A program made the translations under genes and the position numbers. Source: a virus. Taken from it: 46,225 nt of DNA. The stretch lies in IMG/VR virus record IMGVR_UViG_3300028734_000032, positions 1-46,225 of that record; one strand, written 5' to 3'. The stretch's first letter is position 1, and every line of letters begins with the position of its first letter. The notes beneath the pieces were generated by a model. That model searched no databases. It was given only the letters and a program-made list of their open reading frames with translations, and was not told the origin of the DNA. Shown here piece after piece: positions 38,476 through 46,225 of the stretch.

Positions 38476-39924
38476 ATGGAACGAGTACTTAAAGACGATT
38501 TTAAATTTTGGTGTCCAGTAGCGATTGAAAAAGCTATTGACGAAACTACAGGCGTTGAAATTATGCGACTTGGCGGTATTGCTTCCACTATGGATAAAGA
38601 TTCAGACGGGGAGTTTTTAGACCCTAAGGGATTTGACATAGAACCTTTGATGAAAAGCGGAACAGTAAATTGGCATCATCAAGCCAAAGGAGCACCCGCT
38701 ACAATTGTGGGAGAACCAAGCAAAGGAGAAATAAGACCCGAAGGTCTTTATATTGAAACTGATTTATACCCATCTAGCAAGATAGCTCGTGACGTATATG
38801 AGCTCGCTTTGACATTAGCAAAGGATAGCAAAACCCGTCGCCTCGGTTACTCAATCGAAGGTAAAGTTCTTCAAAGAAAATCTAACGATAAAAAATCCCC
38901 TGATTATAAAATTATCACAAAAGCAAGTATCACGGGAGTTGCTATAACACACCAACCTAAAAACTCTCAAACGTTCGCTGACATTATTAAAGGCGAAGGT
39001 TCCGAACCAGAAGAAGATGACGAAGAAGAAAAATCAATGGACACTTCAACAGCCGCTCCTTTGATTAAAGAATCGGTCGACAAGAAAATAAAAAATCAAT
39101 CTTTTTGTAAATCCGAGGTAATGGAACGTATATTCTTAGACGTACCAAGTATTAATATTGAAAAAGCAGAAAAAATATATTCATTGCTACTAAAAATTTC
39201 AAATATGAATAATAGAAAAACAGTTACCGACGCTGATATTGAAAAAGCATATGAAGTTTTAGGTCTTGATATTAATTCAAGTACTGAAACGATTGTGAAA
39301 GCCAAAGAAGCGGAAACAAAAGAAGCTGAAGAAACGCCAGCCGAAGAAGCCAAAGAAGCACCCGCTGAAGAAGCCGAAGAAAAAGTTGAAATGAAAAAAG
39401 CCGAAGAAGCTGAAGAAGTGAAAAAAGAAAATCGTTTTGATACGATTGAAAAAGCCATCGCTGAATCACACAAACTGACTAAAGGCTTTATTACTGCAGC
39501 TGCTGTATTGATTAAAGAATGTTCTCAAAAGCTTGATTCAGCCGCCATACATGAAGCAGAGCTATTAGATGTAATCAAAGCAAACGAGTCAACTATTTTA
39601 GGTTTGAGTCAACAGATTGAAGAATTTGGTTCTTCATCTCCTGCCCCTAAATCAATGCGGAATACAGCGGCGGTTGAAAAGAATTTTGTTAAAGCTGACA
39701 ATAGCGACTTTGGCGAAAAAGCCGTTGATGACGGAATGCAACGTGTGAGTATGAAAAATCAAAAAAAGGCTATTGCCGCCATACTTGACGAAGCGACTTT
39801 TCAAAAGGGGGGATACGATGAAGAATATTCAGCCGCTTGTACTCATTTTGAAGCAAACAAAAATCTTCCTAAAGACATTATTGACCGCGTTAAGCGTGAA
39901 TTTGGAATTCAAATTGTAGCATAA
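38476..39924 (+). CDS. prohead protease fused to scaffold
   Basis: A 482-residue protein. Residues about 25-172 match the HK97-type prohead serine protease: 'GGIASTMDKDSDGEFLDPKG', 'TVNWHHQAKG' (His67/68) and 'RRLGYSIEGK' (Ser126), with 'ASITGVAITHQP' at the end of the fold. The rest is an acidic, Ala/Glu-rich helical scaffold (175-400) ending in a basic tail. The putative self-cleavage tetrapeptide is frequent: IEKA at 17-20, 228-231, 255-258 and 324-327, plus IVKA, VIKA, FVKA and FQKG. The protease digests scaffold and trims head proteins during maturation. Translation must start immediately after a terminator. Confidence 0.88.
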   Translation: MERVLKDDFKFWCPVAIEKAIDETTGVEIMRLGGIASTMDKDSDGEFLDPKGFDIEPLMKSGTVNWHHQAKGAPATIVGEPSKGEIRPEGLYIETDLYPSSKIARDVYELALTLAKDSKTRRLGYSIEGKVLQRKSNDKKSPDYKIITKASITGVAITHQPKNSQTFADIIKGEGSEPEEDDEEEKSMDTSTAAPLIKESVDKKIKNQSFCKSEVMERIFLDVPSINIEKAEKIYSLLLKISNMNNRKTVTDADIEKAYEVLGLDINSSTETIVKAKEAETKEAEETPAEEAKEAPAEEAEEKVEMKKAEEAEEVKKENRFDTIEKAIAESHKLTKGFITAAAVLIKECSQKLDSAAIHEAELLDVIKANESTILGLSQQIEEFGSSSPAPKSMRNTAAVEKNFVKADNSDFGEKAVDDGMQRVSMKNQKKAIAAILDEATFQKGGYDEEYSAACTHFEANKNLPKDIIDRVKREFGIQIVA

Positions 39925-39949
39925 AATAAAAATAAAAACAAAACAAAAG

Positions 39950-41440
39950 ATGGAAAAATTATCAATCAATCTTTCTGATTACGGATACGCCGCTGGTAAT
40001 GACGGTTACGGATCTTCTTCGGGGGAAAGCGTTGACGCTCTTAATAAAGCGTTAAGTGCTGGCGAAACTACTGGTCGTGAAAACACCGACATGGCAGATG
40101 CTTCTGGCGCTCCATTGAAAGTTGAGTCTTTGGAAAAGACCCTAAAACATATCACTTTCAAGGAAGCTGATATCCGCTTGTGGAAAGACATACCAAAGAA
40201 AGCTGCTTTCAACACTGTGGAAGAGTACAACCAACAGACCAGTTACGGTCAGGATCGCGGTGGATTTAATTCTGAAGGAGAACTTCCGGACGAAGAAGAC
40301 TCGACTTATGTTCGTCGGGCTCAGTTGGTGAAATACCTTGGCGTTACTAAGAGTGTGACTCACCAGATGACTTTGGTCAATACCATGATTGGGAACGTTA
40401 TGGAACGTACAATCAAAGACGGTACTCTTTGGATTCTCCGTAAATTGAACAAATCTCTTTATTTTGGAGACGAAAGAATCATCCCTCAGGAATTTAATGG
40501 GTTTATCGCTCAACAGATTCAATCTGATGCTTGGGCTGATTTTGGAACTTACATGGATTCTGAACATATCGTGGATTTACGCGGTAAAGCTTTACAAGAA
40601 GATTCTATCGAAACAGCCGCCAACACTATCGTTGAAAATTACGGTTTAGGCACTCAAATTTATGCACCTCCTGCAGTATTGAGTAATTTCGTGAAAAACT
40701 TCTATGGAAACAAATTCATCCAACCGAATACTGCTGCCATGTCGAATGGTATCATGGGACAAAAAGTTCAGGCTTTTGATTCTCAGTTTGGACAGATTGG
40801 GTTGAATCACGATGTATTCTTCAAAAAATTGCCTTTCCGGACTTCTTTGAGCGCAGCTAATTCAGTATTGGCTCCGAATGCTCCTATTTGGGATGCAACT
40901 GCTCCAATTACAGTAACCGCAGCTGTTAACGGAAGTAAATGGTTCTCTACTGACGCAGGAGCTGTGTATTATGCCGTTACAGCTTTGAACCGAAAAGGTG
41001 AGTCGGCGTTATCAATTTACAATACAGCGGCAGTTACAGCTGTCGTAGGAGCTGGTTGTGATTTGAAATTTACGACAGGCGGTGGAATTAATGCCGCAAC
41101 AGGTTATAGAATTTATCGTACAAAACGCGGTGGGTTGGCTTCTGGCCAGTTCTTCCCCTTGTTTGATGTTTCTTTGGATGATTTGAACCGTGGTTATGAC
41201 GGAGCAATTGCCGGAAGTATTCGCGATAATAACCGTTTCTTGCCTGATACCGACCAAGCGATGATGCAACAGTTCGACAACGAGGTTATTGAGTTCGCTC
41301 AATTAGCTCCGCTTATGAAAATGGATTTAGCTGTATTATCTCCAGCCTTCCGTTTCATGATTCTGATGTACGGTACTCCGTTCTTGTACGCACCAAAGAA
41401 AATGGTTCGTTTCATCAACATTGGAACTTCCTTGACATAA
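39950..41440 (+). CDS. major capsid protein with inserted Ig/FnIII-like domain
   Basis: A 496-residue capsid protein of the HK97 fold type. The N-terminal part (1-60) is Gly/Ser-rich with a possible processing site LNKA at 31-34; the core shows 'RRAQLVKYLGVTKSVTHQMTLV', 'RTIKDGTLWILRKLNKSLYFGD' and 'GLGTQIYAPPAVLSNFVKNFYG'. Residues about 315-410 (ITVTAAVNGS, VYYAVTALNRKGESALS, TGYRIYRTKRG) look like a fibronectin III/Ig-like insertion, which would project from the capsid surface. Placement after the protease-scaffold and before a strong terminator fits. Its A-rich leader lacks a Shine-Dalgarno sequence. Confidence 0.92.
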   Translation: MEKLSINLSDYGYAAGNDGYGSSSGESVDALNKALSAGETTGRENTDMADASGAPLKVESLEKTLKHITFKEADIRLWKDIPKKAAFNTVEEYNQQTSYGQDRGGFNSEGELPDEEDSTYVRRAQLVKYLGVTKSVTHQMTLVNTMIGNVMERTIKDGTLWILRKLNKSLYFGDERIIPQEFNGFIAQQIQSDAWADFGTYMDSEHIVDLRGKALQEDSIETAANTIVENYGLGTQIYAPPAVLSNFVKNFYGNKFIQPNTAAMSNGIMGQKVQAFDSQFGQIGLNHDVFFKKLPFRTSLSAANSVLAPNAPIWDATAPITVTAAVNGSKWFSTDAGAVYYAVTALNRKGESALSIYNTAAVTAVVGAGCDLKFTTGGGINAATGYRIYRTKRGGLASGQFFPLFDVSLDDLNRGYDGAIAGSIRDNNRFLPDTDQAMMQQFDNEVIEFAQLAPLMKMDLAVLSPAFRFMILMYGTPFLYAPKKMVRFINIGTSLT

Positions 41441-41461
41441 AATAAAATTGTATAATCGAAG

Positions 41462-41500
41462 AAGAGGGGTCGGGGTCTTGCCCTTTCCCCTCTTTTTTTT
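41462..41500 (+). terminator. rho-independent terminator after capsid gene
   Basis: AAGAGGGG (41462-41469) pairs perfectly with CCCCTCTT (41487-41494), with a second inner GGG/CCC pairing and a run of eight T. It would set capsid mRNA apart from downstream genes. Confidence 0.9.
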
Positions 41501-41513
41501 AAAAGTAAACATT

Positions 41514-41942
41514 ATGAAAATTCAATCAAAAAAAATTACTAACTCAAAATTGATTATCCCTTTTGATGGCTTAATTACAATCGATTCTGAAGGTCAGGTT
41601 GACGTATCAACTCAAGCTGCAAGAACATTGCTTTTACAGACTGAGGATTGGGAAGAAGTAGGAGTTTCTATTATTCCAGTATCAGGTGAAGAAAAATCAG
41701 AAGAAGAACAAGTAATTTCTTCAATCAAAAAAATGTCAATGCTTGACATGATTGCGTTAGCAGTAGGAGCTGAATATCCGGAAGCCGAATATGCTAAATT
41801 CAAAAACAAAGACAAATTAATGCAAGGGTACTTAATCAAAAAGTACAACGATTTAAAACTCGAAACAGATTTGGCTGAAGAAGACAAACAAACGGTTGAA
41901 GAACCTGAAGTTCCTGCCGAAAAAATTGAAGAAGTAAAATAA
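41514..41942 (+). CDS. hypothetical head-region protein
   Basis: A 142-residue protein starting at ATG 41514 (the open frame upstream runs through the terminator). The N-terminal half has a beta pattern (SKLIIPFDGLITIDSEGQVDV, TLLLQTEDWEEVGV) as in small capsid-decoration or head proteins; the second half is helical with an acidic Glu/Val tail (EEPEVPAEKIEEVK). Position between capsid and connector genes suggests a head protein; the family is not recognised. Confidence 0.5.
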   Translation: MKIQSKKITNSKLIIPFDGLITIDSEGQVDVSTQAARTLLLQTEDWEEVGVSIIPVSGEEKSEEEQVISSIKKMSMLDMIALAVGAEYPEAEYAKFKNKDKLMQGYLIKKYNDLKLETDLAEEDKQTVEEPEVPAEKIEEVK

Positions 41943-41964
41943 CATTTAGTCCTGATATACCACT

Positions 41965-42756
41965 ATGCCTAAGCTGAAACTAAAAATACAATATAACAAG
42001 AACGAAGGTCTTATAATGAGTCCATCGGAATTGATAGAAAATTACTTGTTTGGTATACCAATGAGTAATAACGACGGTAAAGTATTATCAGTTCAAGCTA
42101 TTAAGAATCATATCGCGAACGCGCAGCAGAAGATTGAAAATTTGTTTAGCATAAAACTTACTAAGCAAGTTATTGAAGAAAGCCGTGATTTTGTACGCGA
42201 AGAATTTAATTGCTGGGGGTATATCAGGACAATGTATCCGATTGTATCGGTAGACGGGTTGAAAGGTTATATAAACGACGTTTGTCAAATAACATATCCT
42301 AAAGAGTGGATATCTCTAAAAAAAATATCTCAAGTTGCTATTTACAGAAACATATACTTAATTGCCAATATGGGGGGCGGTTCTCAAATGAATCAAAACT
42401 CATTAATATTCAACGGAATTTCTCCAAGCATGGGGTGGTTTGGTCAAAAATTTATCCCTAACTATTGGAGAATGTCGTATGTCACAGGATGGGACGTAAC
42501 TCCAAAAGACTTATTTGATTTCATTTCAAAGATGGCGGCGGTGAGTGTTTTAGGAATAATTGGAGATGTTTTATACGGAGTTGGTATAACTAATATCCAA
42601 GTCAGTTTAGACGGAGTTTCCCAAAACACACCGTTATCTAGGTCAGCTGCCGGAGGACTCTTCCAAGGTCGTATAAAGATGTATATCGAGGACATGAAAG
42701 AAACTTTCCCTAACATAAAAAATCAGTACAGAGGAATAACTTTTGAAGTATTGTAG
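41965..42756 (+). CDS. head-tail connector (neck) protein candidate
   Basis: A 263-residue protein. The C-terminal 'GDVLYGVGITNIQVSLDGVSQ' and 'GGLFQGRIKMYIEDMKE' are of a type I associate with myovirus neck/connector proteins located between capsid and sheath genes. 'YRNIYLIANMGGG' and 'NYWRMSYVTGWD' are strand-rich. Function is inferred mainly from position and fold pattern. Confidence 0.6.
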   Translation: MPKLKLKIQYNKNEGLIMSPSELIENYLFGIPMSNNDGKVLSVQAIKNHIANAQQKIENLFSIKLTKQVIEESRDFVREEFNCWGYIRTMYPIVSVDGLKGYINDVCQITYPKEWISLKKISQVAIYRNIYLIANMGGGSQMNQNSLIFNGISPSMGWFGQKFIPNYWRMSYVTGWDVTPKDLFDFISKMAAVSVLGIIGDVLYGVGITNIQVSLDGVSQNTPLSRSAAGGLFQGRIKMYIEDMKETFPNIKNQYRGITFEVL

Positions 42757-42758
42757 AC

Positions 42759-43577
42759 ATGAAAACAAAGAGCATTGTTAACGATTATCTGCCAATAGTC
42801 ACAACTCCGAAAGAATTTGTAGACCCTCAGCCAGTTTGGAGAGTTGGCGATTTTAATGAGTTGATAGATAACCACGGATATGAAGCGTATATCGACAGAG
42901 CGCTCCGTTGTCCATGTAATGAAAAGTCAGGAGGTCAAGCTCTTACTACCTGCCAAAACTGTTCCGGAAGAGGCTGGATATTTGTAGACCGAAAACTCAC
43001 CCGAGTAGTTTCTCAGGGGATGAACAACTCAAAGCGGTACAAAGATTTTAGCGAGGTAAATCAAGGGACTGCAAAAATTACCACTCGCGGTATCGACAAA
43101 TTAGGATTTATGGATAGAATAATCCTTATAGAATTAGAAGCGTATTATTCAGAAGTATTAAGACCAATTCTTTTCGAAGGGGAGATATTAGCATATCCAA
43201 TTTATGAACCCATTGACATTACAAACATTTATTTATTTGTATCAGATGATAAACCATTGTTGCCGTTAACAAATAAACAATACACTATAAAGGGGAATAG
43301 AATAGTTTTTGATTTAGGAATACAAGACCTAATAGAAGCTAAAGATATGTCCTCAAAAGATTTGCCTATTTCAATCACAGTACGATACTCGTATGCTCCA
43401 GTATACCACGTTTTAGACGCGAATAGGGAATTAATGAAAGTAAGAGAAAGGAATGAATCACTTTCAGACGAAAAGCTCACAGCAATGCCTGTAAACGTAA
43501 CATGCCGAAAAGCACATTTTATGTTTGACGCTCAAAAATTCGGCATCGAAATATTTGATAATACAATATATCCATGA
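42759..43577 (+). CDS. structural protein with Cys4 zinc-ribbon-like site
   Basis: A 272-residue protein. Residues 50-73 contain C-P-C and, 14 residues later, C-Q-N-C-S-G-R-G-W, a Cys4 site like a DnaJ-type zinc ribbon. The rest is beta-rich (ILFEGEILAYPIYEPIDITNI split by loops) as in head-tail joining proteins. It is part of a tight run with two-base spacing before and four-base overlap after. A head-completion or adaptor role is inferred. Confidence 0.55.
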   Translation: MKTKSIVNDYLPIVTTPKEFVDPQPVWRVGDFNELIDNHGYEAYIDRALRCPCNEKSGGQALTTCQNCSGRGWIFVDRKLTRVVSQGMNNSKRYKDFSEVNQGTAKITTRGIDKLGFMDRIILIELEAYYSEVLRPILFEGEILAYPIYEPIDITNIYLFVSDDKPLLPLTNKQYTIKGNRIVFDLGIQDLIEAKDMSSKDLPISITVRYSYAPVYHVLDANRELMKVRERNESLSDEKLTAMPVNVTCRKAHFMFDAQKFGIEIFDNTIYP

Positions 43578-44377
43578 AACCCATAGAAATAGATTTAACT
43601 GGGCTAAAAAAGCAATTCGGTTTATGTGCGACCGATATAAATTTGTTAACGGAAATTTGCGTTAATGAAGTCTCAGCGGCTATTTATCTAAATTGGGTAT
43701 CTTTAGCAAAACAAAATCTAAAATCTACACTCCCTGAATATCTTCAAAATTTACACAAAGTAGATAAAGGAAGATTTGAAAAGCAAATAGTACTTACTGG
43801 AGTTTTACCTACTATGCTCGAAAACGGGGCATCTGCTTTTGACATGAAGGCAGGATTTTTAAAGTCCGCTAAAATTAAAAATACCGTCCCCGTCTATAAC
43901 AAAAAAGGGATGATGATAAAACCAGCGGGTTGGTATCTAACAATACCATTTCGCATTGGTGTTCCTGGAACATTAGGCATGGCTGGATTTGCCGGACAAA
44001 TTCCTCAAGAAGTTTACGACTTGGTATTAAAACAATCTAAGGGAGAACAACTTCCTGCATCGAGCATCCCCGCTCCCTATAATATACCGCAATCAAGAGC
44101 TGAAATAACTTCCCCTAAATCGGCGGCTGTTTTATTCGCCGAATATCAACATAAAAATTCTTTGTACGATGGGTTAGGAAAGCGCACTGGCGTGTATGCA
44201 AATTCCACTCAAAATACGTATGGCACTTTCAGGAGAGTTAGTTCAAATTCAGACCCCTTGAGTTGGATACACAGGGGATTAAAAGCGGTACATTTATCAG
44301 AACAAGCCGTTCAAACAACAGATGTCGATACAATAGTGAATAATGAATCTTTGAAATATTTAGACGCAACATTATGA
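43574..44377 (+). CDS. tail-completion/connector-like protein
   Basis: A 267-residue protein. 'EVSAAIYLNWVSLAKQNLKSTLPEYLQNL' is typical of the first helix of tail-completion (gp10-like) proteins in which the chain contacts the head, and 'DPLSWIHRGLKAVHLSEQAV' is a conserved-looking C-terminal helix of such families. It overlaps both neighbours by four bases. The call rests on pattern and position. Confidence 0.55.
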   Translation: MKPIEIDLTGLKKQFGLCATDINLLTEICVNEVSAAIYLNWVSLAKQNLKSTLPEYLQNLHKVDKGRFEKQIVLTGVLPTMLENGASAFDMKAGFLKSAKIKNTVPVYNKKGMMIKPAGWYLTIPFRIGVPGTLGMAGFAGQIPQEVYDLVLKQSKGEQLPASSIPAPYNIPQSRAEITSPKSAAVLFAEYQHKNSLYDGLGKRTGVYANSTQNTYGTFRRVSSNSDPLSWIHRGLKAVHLSEQAVQTTDVDTIVNNESLKYLDATL

Positions 44378-45063
44378 GTGCAATTGTAATACCTGAAATA
44401 ATTATATACAATACTCTTGAAACCATTAAAAGGGTTTTGAAGGATAATATTGTTGAGAATACAGCTGAACCAAAAAAAAGCATATTATATAGAATGCTCG
44501 GAGAAAACTCGGACGGGCAAGCTATTAGATTAAACAACTATAATTACTTTGAACAAGCTAAAAAGATTTTTCTTAAGACCCAATTTTTAAGCGTTAATTT
44601 TGGGTATAATTTTCAAGTAGCAAAAGATTTATCGTTACACATTATGCTACCCGCTGAATCGGCTTGCGATGGCTCAATAGGATTAGGAGAAGGGTATCAA
44701 ACTGATACTGAAATAAATTCCGATGGAGTTGAAAAAGAAAGGGATACGCTTACGCAGATGATGGAAAGTAATTATCAAATAATGATAACGGGCGATAACT
44801 CAAGCGAAGTTGGTGTGGTATATAATGTATTAAAATCAATGCTGCTGATATTGTCCCCACATCTTGAACTTTTAGGACTTAGACTTCCACGAATATCTGG
44901 AAATGATATAATGATGCAAGATGATTTAATACCAGTGGCCATATTTCATAAAGTATTAAATTTATCATTCAAATACGAATTAACTGTTCCTAAAACAGTT
45001 TGTGACGAGATAATAAAAAATTTCGTATTCAAGGGTAAAATGTTTGAACAAGTAATAATATAA
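44374..45063 (+). CDS. tail-terminator-like structural protein
   Basis: A 229-residue alpha/beta protein positioned between the connector-like gene and the tail sheath, where myoviruses often carry the tail terminator. 'SLHIMLPAESACDG' and 'YQIMITGDNSSEVGVVYNVLKSMLLI' are the main features. No motif is decisive. Confidence 0.5.
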   Translation: MSAIVIPEIIIYNTLETIKRVLKDNIVENTAEPKKSILYRMLGENSDGQAIRLNNYNYFEQAKKIFLKTQFLSVNFGYNFQVAKDLSLHIMLPAESACDGSIGLGEGYQTDTEINSDGVEKERDTLTQMMESNYQIMITGDNSSEVGVVYNVLKSMLLILSPHLELLGLRLPRISGNDIMMQDDLIPVAIFHKVLNLSFKYELTVPKTVCDEIIKNFVFKGKMFEQVII

Positions 45064-45083
45064 ACAAAATAAAAATTATAATT

Positions 45084-46225
45084 ATGAGTACAGTTGTTAA
45101 TTTTCAGGGCAAGAACTGCATAGAACCAGGAAGTTATGCCGCAACGGTCTATAATCCTACATCGGTAGCGAATGTTGCTAATTTTGGCAACGCTATGATT
45201 ATAGATACGGGGTTAAGCTTATCGAATGGGGTTGAGTTTTCGGGAGGTTCCGGAATTAAAGGAACTAATGCAAAGGGATTAAAGGCGATATATGAATTTA
45301 CCGCTTGGGAAGATTTTTCCGCATTTGTCAACGGAGGACCTGTTGCCGACATAGCAAAGAAGTTGTTTATGCCGATAGAAGGTTCAGTTGGTATTCCTAA
45401 GTTGTATTACACCAGAGCGGCCACGACCGTTCCAGCCAGTCTTGTCTTATCAATGGGAACAAAAGGGGATATAACTTTTACTTGCAAAAACGAAGGCATA
45501 GTTGGTAACGGAGTTTTAGACGCAGAAACTTCCAGTATATTAAAAACTGGGTATGCAGCAAAAATAATAACAGGCAGTACTCCATTTTTGTTTATACTTC
45601 AAGTTTATAAAGGAACTTGGTCCGGAGTTGACAAAGATGGCGAAGTGTATGGTACTAAATCATACGATAACTCCGCTCCAATTTTACTGGCTGAAAGTCC
45701 TGAATGTACGTCGATTAACGAACTTAAAGCTTGGGCAATTAGCAATAAAGTAATGACGGCTAATTTCTTAGTTTCTGCAAATCAACTATTGTTGGGAGAT
45801 TTAGCAACTCGCCCATTGGAAGTATTCACAGGAGGAGCCACTACCAGCGTCGATAATGAATATAAAGCGGTTCTTGAAGCGATATCAGAACTTGATGTTA
45901 CATTCTTTTTATGCGACAAATATGGCGTAATGGGAGCTGATACCGCCACTAACGGATTACTTCACGCTTTCTTGAAGAATGAAGCAAAGTTCACCCAGTT
46001 TATGGTTATAGGCGGCGGCGAAAAAGACGATGATTTATTTGGAGAAGTTGGTACTTCAGAAGCAATTGCAAAATATTATAACGACGAACAAGTTGTGACC
46101 GTTCACGGTTCCCCCGAAGACGTTCGAAAAGATAAAAACGGAAATAAAAGCCTTCCGTCAATTTACCTTGCAGCTTCAGTCATAGGGTTGAATGCGAGCC
46201 TTGCTCCTCAAACTCCATTAACTTT
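45084..46225 (+). CDS. tail sheath protein (5' part)
   Basis: The frame starts at ATG 45084 behind a T/A-rich leader and stays open to the right edge (380 codons visible). The sequence is rich in Gly, Ala and Thr; the segment 'KSLPSIYLAASVIGLNASLA' followed by 'PQTPLT' is the classical tail-sheath core signature (PSaylAg...a..D...p..apa.). Early beta-hairpin repeats (GIKGTNAKGLKAIYEFTAW) fit the domains of sheath subunits. Sheath contraction drives the tube into the host. This is the main evidence for a myovirus. The 3' end lies outside the window. Confidence 0.85.
   Translation, partial: MSTVVNFQGKNCIEPGSYAATVYNPTSVANVANFGNAMIIDTGLSLSNGVEFSGGSGIKGTNAKGLKAIYEFTAWEDFSAFVNGGPVADIAKKLFMPIEGSVGIPKLYYTRAATTVPASLVLSMGTKGDITFTCKNEGIVGNGVLDAETSSILKTGYAAKIITGSTPFLFILQVYKGTWSGVDKDGEVYGTKSYDNSAPILLAESPECTSINELKAWAISNKVMTANFLVSANQLLLGDLATRPLEVFTGGATTSVDNEYKAVLEAISELDVTFFLCDKYGVMGADTATNGLLHAFLKNEAKFTQFMVIGGGEKDDDLFGEVGTSEAIAKYYNDEQVVTVHGSPEDVRKDKNGNKSLPSIYLAASVIGLNASLAPQTPLT

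Noticed and set aside
39096-39473. Long minus-strand frame of 125 codons opposite the scaffold
   Set aside because: It mirrors the Glu/Ala-rich repeats of the scaffold (Ser/Ala/Phe-rich translation); typical shadow frame.
1-46225. Recoding of TAG as in some gut phages
   Set aside because: Several genes end properly with TAG (for example the UvrD-like helicase and the gene ending at 7184) and no in-frame TAG is needed in a conserved gene.
1-46225. CRISPR arrays, insertion sequences, rRNA and ordinary tRNA genes
   Set aside because: None seen on reading both strands; gaps between genes are short and accounted for.

Overview
The window reads as a contiguous piece of a tailed-phage genome with a contractile tail (myovirus). 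Every convincing gene lies on the + strand, genes overlap by 1-20 bases or nearly touch, and the recognisable products are terminase, portal, prohead protease/scaffold, major capsid protein, connector-like proteins and a tail sheath that runs off the right edge. A Bacteroidetes host is inferred from three things. Start codons are preceded by A-rich, Shine-Dalgarno-poor leaders. One promoter fits TTTG-N19-TAnnTTTG almost exactly (TATCTTTA at the -7 element). The lysis proteins are of types common in Bacteroidetes phages. Coding is standard: TAA, TAG and TGA all end genes.

Layout. 1-9.7 kb: about thirty small early-type genes, mostly unrecognised, with a DUF3846 protein, a possible uracil-DNA-glycosylase-like protein, an HU-like protein, a DnaQ-type exonuclease and a Cys-cluster protein; a 15-bp inverted repeat at 3745-3865 marks a probable structured RNA. 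9.7-18 kb: large terminase, a DUF6527-like protein, a TET/JBP-type glycosyltransferase, dUTPase, a DPPY methyltransferase, a UvrD-like helicase, a DUF2786 protein and a FEN-type nuclease, with two copies of one promoter/upstream element. 18-29.4 kb: two putative virion-leader proteins, a thymine-hypermodification-type protein, portal, a fibre-like protein, holin and a spanin-like protein, a coiled-coil virion protein, a zinc metallopeptidase and a minor head protein. 29.36-29.68 kb: a tmRNA gene in circularly permuted order. 29.7-33 kb: a radical-SAM / LmbE-deacetylase / glycosyltransferase cassette. 33-37 kb: an AAA ATPase and a kinase-like plus ADP-ribosyltransferase protein. 37.3-38.4 kb: endolysin, lipoprotein and a small membrane protein. 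38.5-46.2 kb: protease-scaffold fusion, capsid protein, connector/tail-completion genes and tail sheath.

Two systems stand out. First, the permuted tmRNA: the T-arm and acceptor 3' strand (29414-29438) lie upstream of the 5' acceptor strand, D-loop analogue and tag frame (29524-29634), joined by an intervening segment with a perfect 10-bp stem. The acceptor stem has the G3-U70 pair used by alanyl-tRNA synthetase. Second, an apparent virion-protein delivery code. Several proteins share a ~20-residue N-terminal leader and/or a tetrapeptide of the form hydrophobic-x-K-[AGS] (most often IEKA). The same tetrapeptide is dense in the protease-scaffold and the portal, which suggests it is the prohead-protease site. 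In four proteins it sits directly before a small module (G-D-x-H-P ... V-W ... D-W-R) joined to different C-terminal domains: unknown, metallopeptidase, AAA ATPase, and kinase-like plus ADP-ribosyltransferase. The inference is a set of effectors packaged in the head, trimmed during maturation and ejected with the DNA. The tmRNA, glycosyltransferases, hypermodification-type protein and radical-SAM cassette point to further host takeover and DNA or virion modification.
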